Source: Cucumis sativus
Taxonomy: Eukaryota; Streptophyta; Magnoliopsida; Cucurbitales; Cucurbitaceae
Direction of reading: 5' to 3'
Assembly (NCBI RefSeq): GCF_000004075.3
Contig: NC_026660.2
Span: 28,213,498-28,277,497 of the forward strand
Length of the DNA stretch: 64,000 nt
Part shown: in pieces, positions 61,411 through 64,000 of the stretch
How positions within the stretch are numbered: the first letter of the stretch is position 1
Layout of the letters: every line of letters starts with the position of its first letter
Position numbers and translations under genes: made by a program
Notes under the pieces: generated by a model
What the model was told of the DNA's origin: nothing
Database searches by the model: none
The model's input: the letters and a program-made list of their open reading frames with translations, nothing else

Positions 61411-63635
61411 ATGGCCACCGCCAAAATATCCGACCAACACCCCACAATCACCGTCGCAGACCTCCCCCACCTGACCGACAACTTCCCCAATCTCAAAACC
61501 CGAACCAACCCACTCCAAACCAACCAATTCTTCCACCCAATCGACGGCTTCTACGCTACCTCCACCGACATCGTCCTCCGCCGGATCGCCTTCGACCTGT
61601 CCGGAGACACTTCCCCTGCTCACGTGGCGTACCGCCGGGCTGGTCCGAGGAGGAAGGTTTATTTCGAACCGGAGTCGGTTCGAGCGGCGATCGTGACATG
61701 CGGAGGGCTGTGCCCCGGGATGAATACGGTGATCAGAGAGCTGGTGGTGGGGCTGTGGGAACTTTACGGAGTGCGGCAGATATATGGGATTGTGGCGGGT
61801 TACAGAGGGTTTTATTCGACGGAGCCCGTGGAATTGAATTTGAAATTGGTTGATAATTGGCATAAGAGAGGTGGGACTGCTCTTCAAACATCACGAGGAG
61901 GGTTTGATCTGAAGAAGATAGTGGATGCCATAGAAAACCATGGTTTCAATCAGGTTTTTACTCTGTTTCTAACTGAATCTTTACGTCTCTGTCTTTTCAA
62001 CTGCAAATTAAGTGTTTTGTAGCGGTGGATGACGTGTTTATATATATATAAAAGAATAATTAGGTGTATTTATACACAAGCTGAGTAATTTAGAAGAGTA
62101 GAATTGGATGGGTAAGAAGAAAAACCACGAACTCAAATATTATTCAATACGAATTATATACATGCAGTGGAGTAAGCTCCTCGATGACACAATTGAGAAC
62201 CATGTTATTTTTAAATATAACCAAATAAAAATAGATAGAAATATCGAAACTAATTAGGAAAATACACTTATTCGATGCAATTTTCCTCAATATATATATA
62301 TACAAAATACAACCAAATTTTAAATTCTAATAGTTTAGTTTATGTCTATAAATGTATATTTTATAAATATATTTTTTCAGTAGTTTTGGGGTGATTGGAA
62401 TATTCTTTTGAATTTTGTGTAAAGTAGTTTTGTAAAATGATTAAAAATAACAAATTTGACAAAATATTTATCAACTAACACAATTTTATATTCTATCTCT
62501 ACCAAACATTTAATAGTCATTAATAATTAATAAGAATCTAAGAATTTTGGTGTAAATTATAAATATTTTAACTTATTTTGTTATTTTTAAAAACATTATA
62601 ATATTTTTCAGATTTATCAATTAATTTTCTGTTTAGTTTATTTTAGAATATAGTTTTTTCGGTGTATTTGTTAAATAATTTATTTTTCATACGAATTCTG
62701 TTATGCCTTCCAACTCCAACCGTAAAACTTGGATCTTTCCATGTTCAAGCAGTTTCAACTTTCAATTACGAATTATGATTGTTTGAATGGCAATTCCTTG
62801 CAAAATGAGGTAGGTTTACATAACCGGAGGGGATGGCACAATGCGTGGCGCCGTCAAGATATTCGAGGAAGTACGTCGTCGGAATCTTCAAGTCGCGGTC
62901 ACCGGAATTCCTAAAACTGTCGACAATGACATTGGAATTATTGACCGATCATTCGGATTCCAAACGGCCGTCGAAATGGCACAACAAGCAATCAACGCTG
63001 CTCATGTGGAGGCCGAGAGCGCCGTGAATGGGATAGGGCTAGTGAAATTGATGGGCAGAAGCACCGGCCATATTGCACTCCATGCCACATTAAGCAGCCG
63101 AGACGTCGATTGCTGTTTGATACCTGAAATGGCCTTCTATTTGGAAGGCAACGGAGGTTTGTTTCCGTTTCTTGAACGAAGGTTGAAGGAGAACGGGCAT
63201 GCGGTTCTGGTGGTTGCTGAGGGAGCAGGACAAGGTATGATACCTAGAACGGAAGCGCAAAAGGAAGAGAGAGACGAATCTGGAAATCCGGTGTTCTTGG
63301 ATGTAGGCGGATGGTTGAAGACGGAGCTCAAGAATTGGTGGGCGACAACGCATCCCGGTGAGTTATTTACTGTGAAATACATAGATCCTACTTATATGAT
63401 TCGTGCCGTGCCTGCAAATGCTACAGATAATTCCTATTGTACACTGCTCGCTCATTCAGCCATTCATGGAGTAATGGCTGGTTATACTGGATTTGTCTCT
63501 GGCCCTATTAATGGAAACTATTCATATATTCCATTGAAAGAGGTGGCAGAAGCAAAGAATGAAGTTAATACTAGAGATCATAAATGGGCATGGGTTAGAT
63601 CTGTCACTAATCAGCCCGATTTTGTTAAAAGTTAA
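61411..63635 (+). CDS. PFK3: ATP-dependent 6-phosphofructokinase, plant cytosolic type
   Basis: The enzyme phosphorylates fructose 6-phosphate with ATP, the committed step of glycolysis. The two exons are 61411-61953 and 62814-63635, with an 860-base AT-rich intron, coding 454 residues. Motifs in order: [19 protein letters not shown] (about 92-110), [22 protein letters not shown] (182-194, with the GGDG of ATP users rather than the GGDD of PPi users), [11 protein letters not shown] with the catalytic Asp, [13 protein letters not shown], and [12 protein letters not shown]. There is no evident transit peptide, so it belongs to the cytosolic group (PFK1, 3, 6, 7 in Arabidopsis). The protein is a little shorter than those relatives, mainly at its C-terminus. 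The symbol PFK3 is a best guess; PFK7 is possible. Confidence 0.93.
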
Positions 63636-63894
63636 CTACTCGATCTGAAAAACATCAGTCCATAAGGGGGTCTTAGTGGAAATGAAATTTTAGGATTATG
63701 TGTTTGTAACTCTTAAGATACCCTTAACTTTTGAAATCAAAGTTCTTGTTTGTCGGCTCAACTTTTTATTTCAGGAAATGATTTCTGGTTGGTACACACA
63801 AATCAAAATGATCAAACACACCTCACGCTTTGATTACTTTAGCAATTGATCTAAAGCACACTGCACACAATCTCTACTACTATTACTTCAACAG
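63636..63894. other. 3' region between convergent genes
   Basis: Only 259 bases separate the kinase stop from the stop of the gene at the right edge. The two transcripts probably overlap or end back to back. Confidence 0.6.
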
Positions 63895-63981
63895 TTAGAA
63901 GTTTCGCAGCTTTATGCTTTTTGTTATCTGGGTTTGACATGTTGGGCAGAAGAGGAGATCTTTACCACAATCCGAGCATGT
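63895..63981 (-). CDS. Last exon of a probable RING-type ubiquitin ligase (RGLG-like), partial gene
   Basis: Read from an AG acceptor at 63983-63982, the exon codes TCSDCGKDLLFCPTCQTQIT and SIKLRNF-type residues before a TAA. The spacing C-x2-C-G-x-D-L-x2-C-P-x-C followed by a basic end matches the C-terminal half of the RING in RGLG-type ligases, where the exon would continue a ...GHQ/TC... motif. The rest of the gene lies beyond the window. If the acceptor is not used, the frame stays open to the right edge. Confidence 0.55.
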   Translation of the reverse strand, partial: TCSDCGKDLLFCPTCQTQITKSIKLRNF

Positions 63982-64000
63982 CTGCGACAAACGTGCTTGT

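Overview
This window is a gene-rich stretch of plant nuclear DNA. The signs are AT-rich spacers and introns, many short GT-AG introns, and proteins of plant-specific type (MYB-CC transcription factors, a GAUT pectin glycosyltransferase, a plant ATP-phosphofructokinase, a plant SixA-like phosphatase). Protein similarity, recalled from memory rather than searched, points to a core eudicot. The style of the dispersed repeats suggests Cucurbitaceae, possibly Cucumis, but that is an inference. I built exon models by hand from splice sites, reading frame and remembered relatives. All the multi-exon models close in frame.

Layout. 1-13.2 kb, minus strand: the 5' two thirds of a TRAPPC11 gene (running off the left edge), an NADPH-thioredoxin reductase (NTRA/NTRB type), and a small coiled-coil protein gene with a 2.4-kb leader intron. 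14.9-25.5 kb, plus strand: a SixA-like histidine phosphatase and a 13-exon alpha/beta hydrolase. 26.2-51.3 kb, minus strand: two neighbouring MYB-CC genes (PHL7-like and PHL2/PHL3-like), a WAV3-family RING/vWA ubiquitin ligase, a 6.8-kb gene-poor gap, and a GAUT4-like galacturonosyltransferase. 53.3 kb, plus: an intronless gene of unknown function. 55.5-57.5 kb, minus: a RABB1/Rab2 GTPase. 61.4-63.6 kb, plus: a cytosolic-type ATP-phosphofructokinase. At the right edge, minus: the last exon of a probable RING ligase. The genes do not form a pathway. TRAPPC11 and RABB1 both serve ER-Golgi traffic and GAUT4 works in the Golgi, but this looks like coincidence of position.

The best lead is at 9.2-9.8 kb. 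The thioredoxin reductase gene carries a diverged second copy of the promoter, leader exon, splice sites and first 13 codons of its downstream neighbour in the array, the coiled-coil gene at 10.1-13.2 kb. In its new place this copied start codon opens a 15-codon upstream ORF whose stop overlaps the first reductase ATG. All five base differences between the two 13-codon copies are synonymous, which suggests that the peptide was selected on after duplication. Other items of note are the adjacent pair of MYB-CC paralogues, upstream ORFs on the PHL7-like and GAUT4-like genes, two GC-AG introns, a WAV3-type vWA domain without its metal-binding motif, and a repeated 97-bp segment. I saw no tRNA, rRNA, miRNA precursor or intact transposable element, although short or diverged ones could be missed by eye.
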